Assembly: GCA_003249025.1 (NCBI GenBank)
Contig: QBMH01000011.1
Span: 1-43,008 of the forward strand
DNA length: 43,008 nt
Reading direction: 5' to 3'
Origin: Leptolyngbya sp.
GTDB lineage: Bacteria > Cyanobacteriota > Cyanobacteriia > Leptolyngbyales > Leptolyngbyaceae
A model generated the notes under the pieces. The model was not told where the DNA came from. It saw only the letters and a list, made by a program, of their open reading frames with translations, and searched no databases. Position 1 is the first letter of the stretch. Each line of letters begins with the position of its first letter. Both the position numbers and the translations under genes were made by a program. Positions 34,890 through 43,008 of this stretch are shown here, in pieces.

Positions 34890-35005
34890 TTTGTTCTTTA
34901 AGGTTTTGATGAAAGTGGTCTACTAGGCGCAATCTAGGGCACCATTGTTCAAGACTACTAAAGCAAATCACTAATTTAAGCTAGGGAAGAGGTGTAGGAG
35001 GCTCT

Positions 35006-35557
35006 ATGAGCATCGAAAAGATTGTTGAACAAGCTCTGCAAGACGGGTATCTGACCCCAGCAATGGAGGCAGAGGTGGGACGCATCTGTGATACTGCCTC
35101 AGAACTGTCGATTGAAGAGTACATGGCGTTAGATCGGTTAATGGGCGCACTCTTGACTGGGGAAGTAGTTGCAGTTCCTCGGAAGCAGTTTATTAATGTG
35201 ATGGAAGAATTAGTATTAACAGAAGCGATCGCTCGGGTTGCCGAAATTGAGGCAACCAGTGATCGCACCTTGGATTTAGGAGACATTGCCGCCTACGCTT
35301 TGAACCGATTGCCGCCTCTCTACGCCACCACTGAAGAAGGCGCAAACTATCAGCGACAACGGGCAAAGGAGGAACTGCAAGCCTTAATTGCTCAGCAGGT
35401 TGGAGAAGCGATCGCCCGTAACCTTGACCGTCCTGAATTCTTCCCCGAACGCCAAGTGATTGGTAAAAGCTCAGGCGACGAAATTCTCACTCAGGTTAGC
35501 GCTCTCCTCCAAGCCTATGCCCCAGGCTATGAACAGCCTACAGGACCCGCGAATTAA
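35006..35557 (+). CDS. ComFB-family protein (candidate c-di-GMP receptor)
   Basis: A 183-residue cytoplasmic protein with a ComFB domain (about residues 35-120): ALDRLMGALLTGEVVAVPRK, FINVMEELVLTEAIARV and DIAAYALNRLPPLYATTEEG. Cyanobacterial ComFB-type proteins have been reported to bind c-di-GMP and to influence competence, motility or cell size; whether this one binds the ligand is inference. The ribosome binding site AGGAG lies six bases before the ATG. Its stop codon lies inside the left arm of a perfect bidirectional hairpin. A GGDEF-EAL gene 3.5 kb upstream makes a shared pathway plausible. Confidence 0.87.
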   Translation: MSIEKIVEQALQDGYLTPAMEAEVGRICDTASELSIEEYMALDRLMGALLTGEVVAVPRKQFINVMEELVLTEAIARVAEIEATSDRTLDLGDIAAYALNRLPPLYATTEEGANYQRQRAKEELQALIAQQVGEAIARNLDRPEFFPERQVIGKSSGDEILTQVSALLQAYAPGYEQPTGPAN

Positions 35558-35595
35558 GAAGTTAATGGCTAGTAGCTCTAGCCATTAACTTCTTA
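35555..35595. terminator. Perfect bidirectional terminator containing both stop codons
   Basis: A 17-base arm TAAGAAGTTAATGGCTA at 35555-35571 pairs perfectly with 35579-35595 across a 7-base loop. The left arm starts with the ComFB stop TAA (35555-35557); the right arm ends with the complement of the transpeptidase stop (35593-35595). It serves both convergent genes. Confidence 0.85.
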
Positions 35596-36258
35596 CTGCT
35601 CAACAATTACAGGCGTTCCCGTAGCGATGTGGCTATACAGCGATTTCACATCTTTGTTTCGCATCCGTAGACAGCCATGGGAAACCGCTTCTCCAATTAG
35701 CTCTTCTTGGTTGGTGCCATGAAAGCCAATTTCGCCTGCTTCATTCGATAAAAAGCCAATCCAGGCAGCACCGAGGGGATTATTGTTTCCGGGGGCGACA
35801 GCAATTCCAGTGATGGGGTGTACCCAGGTAGGATTTTGTTCCATTTCTAAAACGTGAAAGGTGCCTGTTGGCGTTTCCCAACCCGGTTTGGCAACCGCGA
35901 TCGCGTAACTATCCAATAGTTGGCTACCCTGATAAACCTGAACTCGCCGTTCACTCAAATTCACAACCACACGAGAATCTGTTTTTGCGACGGTTTCGGA
36001 TTTTGCTTCTGGGGGTGTGATTGTAGAATTAACAGCAGGTTGGGGTTCGTGGTTCGTAGGAGGTTGGATAGACTGGTTTATGACCACCAGCGATTGCAGC
36101 GATCGCTCACCATGCGACGGGACTAACATTTGAGAACTGCCAACGTCAAAACGACCCGCTCTCATCTGCCATTGAGCCAGCGCCAGCATCCCTGCCGTTC
36201 CCAAGCACAGCAGCATCATACTGCGCGCGATCGAATCGTCCTTCAGTCTAACGGGCAT
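35593..36258 (-). CDS. L,D-transpeptidase (YkuD domain)
   Basis: A 221-residue periplasmic enzyme that makes 3-3 peptidoglycan cross-links or attaches proteins. An N-terminal membrane anchor (MMLLCLGTAGMLALA) and a Pro/Thr-rich linker precede the YkuD domain (about 95-221). The catalytic motif SHGCLRMRN (193-201) keeps H194, C196 and R198, and the upstream HGTN at 180-183 is also conserved. No LysM or other glycan-binding domain is present. It is convergent with ComFB, sharing its stop codon hairpin. Confidence 0.93.
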   Translation of the reverse strand: MPVRLKDDSIARSMMLLCLGTAGMLALAQWQMRAGRFDVGSSQMLVPSHGERSLQSLVVINQSIQPPTNHEPQPAVNSTITPPEAKSETVAKTDSRVVVNLSERRVQVYQGSQLLDSYAIAVAKPGWETPTGTFHVLEMEQNPTWVHPITGIAVAPGNNNPLGAAWIGFLSNEAGEIGFHGTNQEELIGEAVSHGCLRMRNKDVKSLYSHIATGTPVIVEQ

Positions 36259-36417
36259 ATTTAAGGCAGGGAATAGGGGTAGATGGAAAAAAGAGGGTTT
36301 TGTACCCCAAACTATCCTATCTCTCTGAGATCAAGAGTATCCCATTGCCCCAGCAGGCTCAATCGTTCTTGGAAAAAATAATGCTTGAACAATAATGGTA
36401 GAAGTTGAGATTGAGGA

Positions 36418-36475
36418 ATTAAAAGCTTTCCCTCTTTCCTCTTCCCTCTTCTCTTTTCCCTCTTCCCACTTGATA
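36418..36475. repeat. CT-rich spacer repeat
   Basis: A nearly pure pyrimidine stretch made of CCCTCTTTCCTCTTCCC-like units between the transpeptidase and the ATPase gene. Similar strings occur at 19548-19628, at 39284-39330 (opposite strand) and in the pyrB insert. Confidence 0.5.
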
Positions 36476-36527
36476 GGGCATTTATACTAACGAATGAGCC
36501 ATCGCGGGTTCTGTTTTTGGATAGTCT

Positions 36528-39284
36528 ATGGAAATTCTTTCGGTTACGCTCAACAATTTCAAATCCCATAGCGATCGCCATTTTGCATTTCAACCGGGCA
36601 CCAATGCGATTTGTGGCGAAAATGGTGCAGGTAAAACCAGTATTTTGGAAGCGATCGCCTGGGTGTTGTTCGACTATTCGGGCGACTACAACAAAGATGA
36701 TCTGATCCGCAATGGGACGGCGAGTGCCCAAGTGCGAGTTACCTTTGTCTCGACCCGCGATGGACGCACCTATGAAGTTCAGCGCTGCACCACCAAAGGC
36801 TACACCTTGTATGATCCACAATTAAACGAGCGTCTGCCTTACAGTCGGATTAAAGAAGAAGTGTTGCCTTGGCTGCGGCAACATTTAGGCGTTTCACCCG
36901 GCACCGATTTGAGCCAGCTTTTTTCCAGCACAATTGGCGTTCCACAGGGCACCTTTACCGCAGACTTTTTGCTGACTAGGGAAAAGCGTAAGCCGATTTT
37001 TGACAAGATTCTTAAGGTTGAGGAATATCAGCAGACCTATAAACAGCTTAACGACCTGGAGAAATATGCCAAAAATCAGGTGGAAATGTTGGAGCGAGAA
37101 ATCGCCCATTATGATGAAGAGTTGCAACAGTTAGAAGCACTGCAACAGAAACGGCTAGCTCAACAGACCGCGATCGCCCAGGCACAAGCGGAGTTATCAC
37201 AGGCAGAAACACGACTGGCGGACTTGAAGCAGGAGCAGGAAACCCTGGCAGCGTTGGCAGCGAGATCGCAGCAATTAGACACTCAACTAGCGCAATTGGC
37301 AATCCAGCTACAAACCCAAACGGTGCAGTTGCAGCGATCACAGAATGATCTTGCTCAGGCAGAATCAGCCGTGGCAATCTGTACCGCGCAGCGAGGAGCG
37401 TATCAGGCTTTTTTGGTGGCGGAGTCAGCCCTAGGCGACCTTGAGCAGCAGCGCCAAGCCGAACAGATCCTTCAAGCGCAACGACGACAGCAGGAAGCTC
37501 AACTGCGCGATCGCCAAACCGCGATCGCCCAAGTCACCGTGCAGCTTGCTCGTTTGGCAAATGCCCAGAAAGAAATTCAACAGCTAGAACCCTTTGCCCA
37601 GCGCCAAATTGAGCTAGAAAAAGCGCAGCAGTTAATCACTCAGAATCTACAAGCCTGCCTTAGTCAGCGACAGACCCTTCAGCAGCAAGAGAAACGGCTA
37701 GTACAAACTCAAACCCGCCAAACCCAGCTTGCCAAAGAAATTGCCCGATTGCGAGAGTTGCAGCTATCCGTAGAGGAAATTCCGATGCTGGAGCAACAGC
37801 AACAGCGCTTACAGCAGCACCTGAGCCGAATTACCGCCGCCAGCCAGTTTGAAGCCGATTTGCAGCAATTATTCACTCAGTCGGAGGCAACCGGCGATCG
37901 CTTCATCGCTCAAGTCCAGCACGCCACCGCCACCCTCAAAGACCTTCAACAAAAGGCTCCTCTATGGACATCTTCTCTGGAAGCAGTTTTAATCACGCTG
38001 CAAAGCGGCACCGATTGCCAGCAGCAGTTCATGACTGCCCTGCAAACTATCCTGGATGATCTGGCAGAACAAACCGCTGTCACGAAACTAGAGCAGCAAT
38101 TACAAACGATTCAAGTAACCCTAAAAACCGCACGTCAGCATCAGGCGCAGGTGAGTAACCTGGAGCGACTTTTGGATAATCAGGCGGAACTCAGCCAAGA
38201 GCAAACGGATTTACAAGCCAGCTTGGTGGAGCTACAAAAGCACCTGACCGCAGAACCCGAATTACGCCAGCAACAGGCAACCCTAGCGGCAGATTTAGAA
38301 ACGCTCAACAATCCTAAGGGGCGGATTCAACTGCGGCAGGAAGAACTGCAGCAGGTGGCAACGGTGCAAACGGAAGCCGCCCAACTTCAAGCCGCTCTTA
38401 ATACTCTAGAAGCCGCGATCGCCCAGATCAATACTCAACTTACTGCCTTTGCCAACCTTTCAGAGCAGGTGCAGGCGCAGCAGTCCCTTAAAGACACTCA
38501 TCGCGCTGCCTATGAAAGCTATATGGCACAGCGAGAACTGGCAAACACCCGCAAACAGCGACAGCAGCAGGTTGAGGAAGCCACCGCCGCCCTCCAACAA
38601 TTGGATCAGGCAACAGTCAGCGCCACGGAAGAACGCGATCGCCTCCAGCAAACCTTTGACCCGAACCACTTTCAAACCGTGCAAGCAGCCTATCAAGCTG
38701 CGAATGATCAAAAAGTTGCCCTCAGCGCCCTGTTGCCCGTGGAACTAAAACTATTGGCAGAACTGGATCAGCAATTGAGCAAACTGGAAGCCGTCAGCCA
38801 AAAACGGGCGATCGCCCAGACCGCTTTAGACCAGAAAAAGAAAACTGAGCGCTTCATCAAATTTGCCCGCAAAGCCTACAAAGACGCTGGACCGCGCATC
38901 ACCGAGCGCTATATCCACAGCATTTCTCGTGAAGCCGACAAACTTCTGCGAGAATTGCTCAACCGCCCGAATGTCAGCTTGCAATGGACGCGGGATTACG
39001 AAATTATCATCCAAGAAGGTGCCCATCCCCGTCGCTTTGTGAACCTGTCCGGGGGAGAGCAAATGTGCGCTGCCCTTGCAGTTCGGCTGGCACTGCTCAA
39101 AATTCTGGCAGATATTGACATTGCCTTTTTCGATGAACCCACCACCAACATGGATCGAATGCGCCGAGATCAACTCGCCGAAGCGATCGCCAATATCAAA
39201 ACCTTCCGCCAGCTATTCGTCATCAGCCACGACGACACCTTTGAAAAGGTCACCGAGAATATCATTTTGGTGGAGAGGGAGTAG
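36528..39284 (+). CDS. SbcC/Rad50-like SMC-type ATPase
   Basis: A 918-residue protein with head-coil-head design. The N-terminal half-head has Walker A GENGAGKTS at residues 30-38; long glutamine-rich coiled coils fill about 170-760; the C-terminal half-head has the signature LSGGEQMCAALAVRLALL and Walker B IAFFDEPTTNMD, ending with a VISHDD H-loop. This is the layout of SbcC/Rad50 DNA-repair ATPases. I find no CxxC zinc hook in the coil, and no SbcD/Mre11 nuclease is adjacent, so it may be a hook-less relative with another partner. The ATG at 36528 begins MEILSVTLNNFKSH, typical of the family. Confidence 0.9.
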   Translation: MEILSVTLNNFKSHSDRHFAFQPGTNAICGENGAGKTSILEAIAWVLFDYSGDYNKDDLIRNGTASAQVRVTFVSTRDGRTYEVQRCTTKGYTLYDPQLNERLPYSRIKEEVLPWLRQHLGVSPGTDLSQLFSSTIGVPQGTFTADFLLTREKRKPIFDKILKVEEYQQTYKQLNDLEKYAKNQVEMLEREIAHYDEELQQLEALQQKRLAQQTAIAQAQAELSQAETRLADLKQEQETLAALAARSQQLDTQLAQLAIQLQTQTVQLQRSQNDLAQAESAVAICTAQRGAYQAFLVAESALGDLEQQRQAEQILQAQRRQQEAQLRDRQTAIAQVTVQLARLANAQKEIQQLEPFAQRQIELEKAQQLITQNLQACLSQRQTLQQQEKRLVQTQTRQTQLAKEIARLRELQLSVEEIPMLEQQQQRLQQHLSRITAASQFEADLQQLFTQSEATGDRFIAQVQHATATLKDLQQKAPLWTSSLEAVLITLQSGTDCQQQFMTALQTILDDLAEQTAVTKLEQQLQTIQVTLKTARQHQAQVSNLERLLDNQAELSQEQTDLQASLVELQKHLTAEPELRQQQATLAADLETLNNPKGRIQLRQEELQQVATVQTEAAQLQAALNTLEAAIAQINTQLTAFANLSEQVQAQQSLKDTHRAAYESYMAQRELANTRKQRQQQVEEATAALQQLDQATVSATEERDRLQQTFDPNHFQTVQAAYQAANDQKVALSALLPVELKLLAELDQQLSKLEAVSQKRAIAQTALDQKKKTERFIKFARKAYKDAGPRITERYIHSISREADKLLRELLNRPNVSLQWTRDYEIIIQEGAHPRRFVNLSGGEQMCAALAVRLALLKILADIDIAFFDEPTTNMDRMRRDQLAEAIANIKTFRQLFVISHDDTFEKVTENIILVERE

Positions 39285-39326
39285 GAAAGAGGGAAAAGGA
39301 AAGGAGAACTCAAAACTTCTCACTTC
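39285..39326. repeat. Purine-rich convergent spacer
   Basis: A short spacer between two convergent genes, made of GGAAAGAGGGAAAAGGAAAGG followed by ACTTCTCACTTCTCACC; another copy of the CT/GA-rich repeat family. A GAGAACT/ACTTCTC pairing is possible but no clean intrinsic terminator is visible. Confidence 0.4.
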
Positions 39327-42300
39327 TCACCACGGGCTGCCGATCATGGTAAACGGTGCCCAATAATAGGGATGGCTGAGGACGCGATCGCGCGTAGTCG
39401 GCGTATCTTCTGGTAACAGAATTGGCGTTTCTTTTGCGCCTAAAATTTGGTTGCCATCAATGGATATTTGTCCTTTGATCATGGCAATTTGGGCTTGCCT
39501 GAGCGCTTCGGCTTTAATCGGTGCAGAGTGCAACTCTCCATAAAAACGGGCAATCAGCGCGGTGGTCGCCACATCATTCACTGCCCATAGGCTTGCAACG
39601 GCAGTTTTCACACCCGCTTGCACCGCGAGTCCGCCAAAGCCCAGTTCTGCATCGCGATCGCCCAGCGCCGTTGAACAGGCACTCAGCACCAGCAATTCTA
39701 CAGGTGGATTGTTCCATCCGAGTTGGCGTACCTGATCCATATGCAGGCGCTCATTCCACAGTTGAATGTAGGAGTTGCCAATGATGCCAGGTTGAAAATT
39801 TGCATGAGTGGCAAAATGAATCATGCCATAAGGTTGTTGCTGTCGAGCCGCTTTTAGAGCTTCGAGAGTGGCAGTTTCGTTCAAATAATATCGTCCTGAC
39901 CAAAGCTGGTTTACTAAGGTAGAAACTTCCACTGGCACTGATGGCAGCGGAACTTGTCCATCTGTACTTTCAGAAATGCCTAGCCCTAACAGCTTAAAGT
40001 CTTGAATTTTACGAAAGCGTGTATCCGTCAAGCTAAGGCTTGGCATCAAGCCAATACTGTAGTCTTCCACTAAAAAGTTTTGTCCGTTATGCAGGGCAGC
40101 AACTGGCAGCGATCGCAACCCGGTATCCATCAGAAACACCAGATTGGTGATTTTGCGAAACTGGAGTTGCTCGATTACGGGGGCAACCAACCAGCCATAC
40201 AACTGCTGCCCCAACTCCAAATAGCGCTTAGTGCGAGTTTTACGGGGATCAGAGACTTCCAGCCGAAACGCCTGTGCCACTGCCAATACCTTGTCACGAG
40301 TTGCCGTTGGAATTCGTCGCCGGATCACATCGCCTTTTGCAGTCACTACCAAAATTTCAAGCTGATCGGTATCGCGATCGCGGGTGGCTCCTGCCGCTCC
40401 TGCGCCGCTTAAAGTTGCCACGTCTGCTGCCTTCAAAGATTCCGGCACAAAGCTAATGTAGATAAAAGCAGGTTTTGCTCCGGTTTCCCGCTCAATCGTT
40501 TGGGCAATTTCCTTTTGCTGATCGATTGATTTGGTGATCGGTTCAGGCAGCCCCAAGTAGACCGAAAACGCATCTGTAAAACGCTGTTCAGGGGTAATGC
40601 TCTCAAGTGTAAATTCCGGTGGAGAAGGATTGTCAAATTTGGGGTCGAGGACTTGGCAAGTCGTCAACACGCAAATATCGGGAATAGTAGTGATAGTAGT
40701 TGAGCGAACGTTTAGGGCGATCGCCCGTGGCGCAGAAACCGTAATCACATCATCCACCGTCACTGAAAACGCATTGCTCAACAACCCAACAAATCCGGGT
40801 GGCGGGACAAACTGCAACGTCGCATCCGCCGGAATAATTGCCCCCGGAATGGCATTGACTCCGTTAATTCGGAGAATGGCTCCTGGGGCGATCGCGGCGA
40901 CTCGAATGGTCAAAGGGCTATCTGCATTCAGGTCGGCAGGAAGCAAGCCCAGCGAGGCAACCGAAAAGTTTAACGGTTGATCAATGGTCGAGTCAGGCAG
41001 AGGCGCGATCGGGTTCAGCGTTGGCGGGGTGTTATTGAAGGTGATTTGCACATTTCCACTCGCAGATTGAAACGGACTAGAGGCAAACGGAAATGTACCC
41101 GAAACAATTTCTATGCCAGTAGCGATCGTTCCAGTGGTAATCGTTCCAACGGTGCCATTACCAGTATTGGCTGTCACAGCCCCCGTTCCAACGGTAAAAG
41201 GTTGGTTTGCGATGCCACCATCGTGAGTAATGCTGACTGTCCCACTAGTGCCAGTAGCCCCAAAACCACTGGCAATAATCGTGTCAAAACCATTTACAAA
41301 CCCGATGCCCCGAACCTGTCCTTTTGCCGAAATAATTACGTCGCCACCATTGGCACCGAATAAACCTCGCGTGTCGATACTTTGAAAGCTGATGTTGCCT
41401 CCATTACTGCTTGTGGTCAAAACAACGGTGTTACCCGAAACCGGAGGAGCAGACCCTGCTGAGGCTGTAGATTGGATTGTGCCAACCGCAATTGATCCAG
41501 TGGCACTTGTGATGCGAATAGCTCCTCCAGTTTGAGGTGCACCAACGCTATAGCCGTTGCCAATCAATTCACCAGCTGTAATGTTTCCTGTTGCCTGTAA
41601 TGTAATATTGCCACCATTTCCACCAACCTCAATGTCAGAGTTAGAGGTATTGATAGTTCCCAGGAAAAGAGTATTGGCTGCAAAAGTAATGTTTGTACTA
41701 GGTGCAATAATACCTGTTCCATTGGTGGAGATCGCACCTCCTGCTTGAAAGGTGATTGCAGTGGGCTGAGCAAAAGGGGTGTAGTCTAACGTTCCAATGG
41801 CTGGATCAAAGGTGATGTTGTTGGTCGCTTGCAAGATCACAGTCGCACCAGCCCCCCCATTTAGCAGAGCATTTTGTGAAATTGTGAATGTTGCGTTTCC
41901 GCCATCTCCTGCCAAAATCTGGTTGTCAAGTAGTTGAAGATCATCGGCACCACCGCCTGCTGCAATAATAATGTTGGTCGGATCGAGTAATAGCGTTCCA
42001 GTGTTGCCGTTTGCAGCCGCCGTATCCACAGTGCCTCGATACTGCAAATTCTCCTTGCCCGATACTTCCACAAACCCGCCATCACCGCTGATTGTACCGC
42101 CACGTGCCGTAATGGTGCCGCCAAACTGGGTTGCTTTATCTGCCCAAACAATCACTTTACCGCCATTTCCCTGTTGCCCTGCATCGGCTTTGAGAGTCGA
42201 GTCAGCGCTGATGTAGGTTTGGGTCGCGGTGGGTAAGGTGTTGCCGCCTTGATAGTCTCCACCAACACGAATGGTGCCGCCACTCGCCCCTGAAGCATCG

Positions 42301-43008
42301 AGGTTGGCACCCACTAAACCGACCTTGTTACCAACGACAGTAATGGAGGGGTTAGAAGACAGGGAACTAGGAGCTTGAGCATTTGCCACAGACACTTGAC
42401 CGCTGACGATCGCAGTTCCGACAGTAGTAGGAATAGTGACACCCGAACTAGTTAACTGGACTGAACCATTGGGATTAACGGTGAGTCCGGTAGCACCGCT
42501 GAGGTTGCCACCAGTGAGGAGTTGGGGAAGTGTGGGAGCAGGGGAGGCAAGGGGAGCCGAGGCAGCTAGCGGCTGAAATTCTAGATTGAGCAAACTCCCT
42601 GGCTGACTGAGGCGTACCAGGTTTTCTCCAGGAACAGCAGCGATCGTAATGCTGCCGCCTGGAGCGAAGAGGGTGCCCGTGTTAACGACCGTGCCGCCCA
42701 GTAGGGTGATGCTCTGCCCTTGCCCAACTGCCAGATTTCCGGCGTTGATAATTGACCCTGGCGCGATCGCGGAAAACGCAAAGCTGTTAGGATTGCCAGT
42801 TAAGTTGGTGTAATCATTGGCACCGATCGCATTAAACAACCCTCCAGTGCCAAACCCGATCGCATTGGCGGTAGTTGCAGTAAACGCAGCAGGTACATTC
42901 AGGCTGGCATTGGTGCCAAAAATAATTCCGGCGGGGTTGAGCAAAAATAGATTTGGTGTGCCGCCGCTGACTTGAACCAGCCCGTTGATCACCGAAGGAT
43001 TATTGCCA
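39327..43008 (-). CDS. Hemagglutinin-CHAT fusion protein, 5' end beyond window
   Basis: An open frame continues off the right edge; 1226 residues are in view. The N-terminal visible part is the filamentous-hemagglutinin TPS domain (TPNLFLLNPAGIIFGTNASL), followed by beta-helix repeats and a large Gly/Asn/Thr-rich region, then one Ig/cadherin-like domain (about bases 40700-41050). The C-terminal 350-400 residues are a CHAT caspase-like domain: the catalytic His codon is at 39804-39806 (HFATHANFQ) and the catalytic Cys codon at 39675-39677 (LLVLSACSTALGD). The His-Cys dyad is intact, so a peptidase activity is plausible. The signal peptide must lie upstream of the window. Related fusions exist in cyanobacteria; the substrate is unknown. 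Confidence 0.9.
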   Translation of the reverse strand, partial: GNNPSVINGLVQVSGGTPNLFLLNPAGIIFGTNASLNVPAAFTATTANAIGFGTGGLFNAIGANDYTNLTGNPNSFAFSAIAPGSIINAGNLAVGQGQSITLLGGTVVNTGTLFAPGGSITIAAVPGENLVRLSQPGSLLNLEFQPLAASAPLASPAPTLPQLLTGGNLSGATGLTVNPNGSVQLTSSGVTIPTTVGTAIVSGQVSVANAQAPSSLSSNPSITVVGNKVGLVGANLDASGASGGTIRVGGDYQGGNTLPTATQTYISADSTLKADAGQQGNGGKVIVWADKATQFGGTITARGGTISGDGGFVEVSGKENLQYRGTVDTAAANGNTGTLLLDPTNIIIAAGGGADDLQLLDNQILAGDGGNATFTISQNALLNGGAGATVILQATNNITFDPAIGTLDYTPFAQPTAITFQAGGAISTNGTGIIAPSTNITFAANTLFLGTINTSNSDIEVGGNGGNITLQATGNITAGELIGNGYSVGAPQTGGAIRITSATGSIAVGTIQSTASAGSAPPVSGNTVVLTTSSNGGNISFQSIDTRGLFGANGGDVIISAKGQVRGIGFVNGFDTIIASGFGATGTSGTVSITHDGGIANQPFTVGTGAVTANTGNGTVGTITTGTIATGIEIVSGTFPFASSPFQSASGNVQITFNNTPPTLNPIAPLPDSTIDQPLNFSVASLGLLPADLNADSPLTIRVAAIAPGAILRINGVNAIPGAIIPADATLQFVPPPGFVGLLSNAFSVTVDDVITVSAPRAIALNVRSTTITTIPDICVLTTCQVLDPKFDNPSPPEFTLESITPEQRFTDAFSVYLGLPEPITKSIDQQKEIAQTIERETGAKPAFIYISFVPESLKAADVATLSGAGAAGATRDRDTDQLEILVVTAKGDVIRRRIPTATRDKVLAVAQAFRLEVSDPRKTRTKRYLELGQQLYGWLVAPVIEQLQFRKITNLVFLMDTGLRSLPVAALHNGQNFLVEDYSIGLMPSLSLTDTRFRKIQDFKLLGLGISESTDGQVPLPSVPVEVSTLVNQLWSGRYYLNETATLEALKAARQQQPYGMIHFATHANFQPGIIGNSYIQLWNERLHMDQVRQLGWNNPPVELLVLSACSTALGDRDAELGFGGLAVQAGVKTAVASLWAVNDVATTALIARFYGELHSAPIKAEALRQAQIAMIKGQISIDGNQILGAKETPILLPEDTPTTRDRVLSHPYYWAPFTMIGSPW

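Overview
The window is a piece of a cyanobacterial chromosome. HIP1 octamers (GCGATCGC) and their fragments are scattered throughout. Several genes belong to families restricted to or typical of cyanobacteria: DUF4335 and DUF3038 neighbours, a DUF3285 protein, a DUF-type coiled-coil protein of the Npun_F5560 kind, a phytol-kinase-like enzyme, very large hemagglutinin-domain proteins and a CHAT-domain protein. The mix of large secreted adhesin-like proteins, c-di-GMP signalling and dispersed short repeats suggests a filamentous or mat-forming lineage (Leptolyngbya/Oculatella-like), but genus is inference. I saw no rRNA, tRNA, CRISPR array, transposase or phage gene.

Layout. 1-1.3 kb: HU protein and a von Willebrand A-like protein with a broken metal site. 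1.7-5.9 kb: a 1406-residue secreted filamentous-hemagglutinin-type (TpsA) protein. 6.1-10.6 kb: purB, then an accessory islet holding a doubly frameshifted hicB-like remnant and a two-gene Septu-type defence module (ptuA ATPase, ptuB HNH nuclease), then a periplasmic rhodanese. 10.8-14.3 kb: pyrB (carrying a repeat-derived loop), an M23 peptidase and a polysaccharide deacetylase. 14.8-19.6 kb: rpsF, two coupled cyanobacterial hypotheticals, a STAS protein, a DedA protein and DUF4335. 19.6-24.5 kb: DUF3038, phytol kinase-like, then DUF3285-ybeY-dgkA-pabA and an MBL-fold protein, with a small MITE-like element before the last. 24.7-28.1 kb: the secE-nusG-rplK-rplA-[L10 leader and terminator]-rplJ-rplL cluster on the minus strand, ending in a strong terminator. 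28.3-36.3 kb: a hypothetical, a GAF-GGDEF-EAL sensor, a 53-residue small ORF, an ECF sigma factor with its membrane anti-sigma factor, a gamma-glutamylcyclotransferase-like protein, a second M23 peptidase, a ComFB-family c-di-GMP receptor candidate and an L,D-transpeptidase. 36.5-43.0 kb: an SbcC/Rad50-like ATPase and, running off the right edge, a hemagglutinin-CHAT fusion protein.

How it fits together. Most of the window is housekeeping: nucleotide synthesis, translation, and cell-envelope construction (two M23 peptidases, NodB deacetylase, L,D-transpeptidase). The regulatory cluster at 28.9-35.6 kb puts a c-di-GMP making/breaking protein near a candidate c-di-GMP receptor and an envelope-stress-like sigma/anti-sigma pair among cell-wall enzymes. 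The clearest defence system is the ptuAB pair. The most unusual architectures are the hemagglutinin-CHAT fusion at the right edge and the sensor whose first GAF domain keeps a phytochrome-type Cys-His. The sharpest structural oddity is a perfect 17-bp hairpin at 35.56 kb whose two arms contain the stop codons of two convergent genes.
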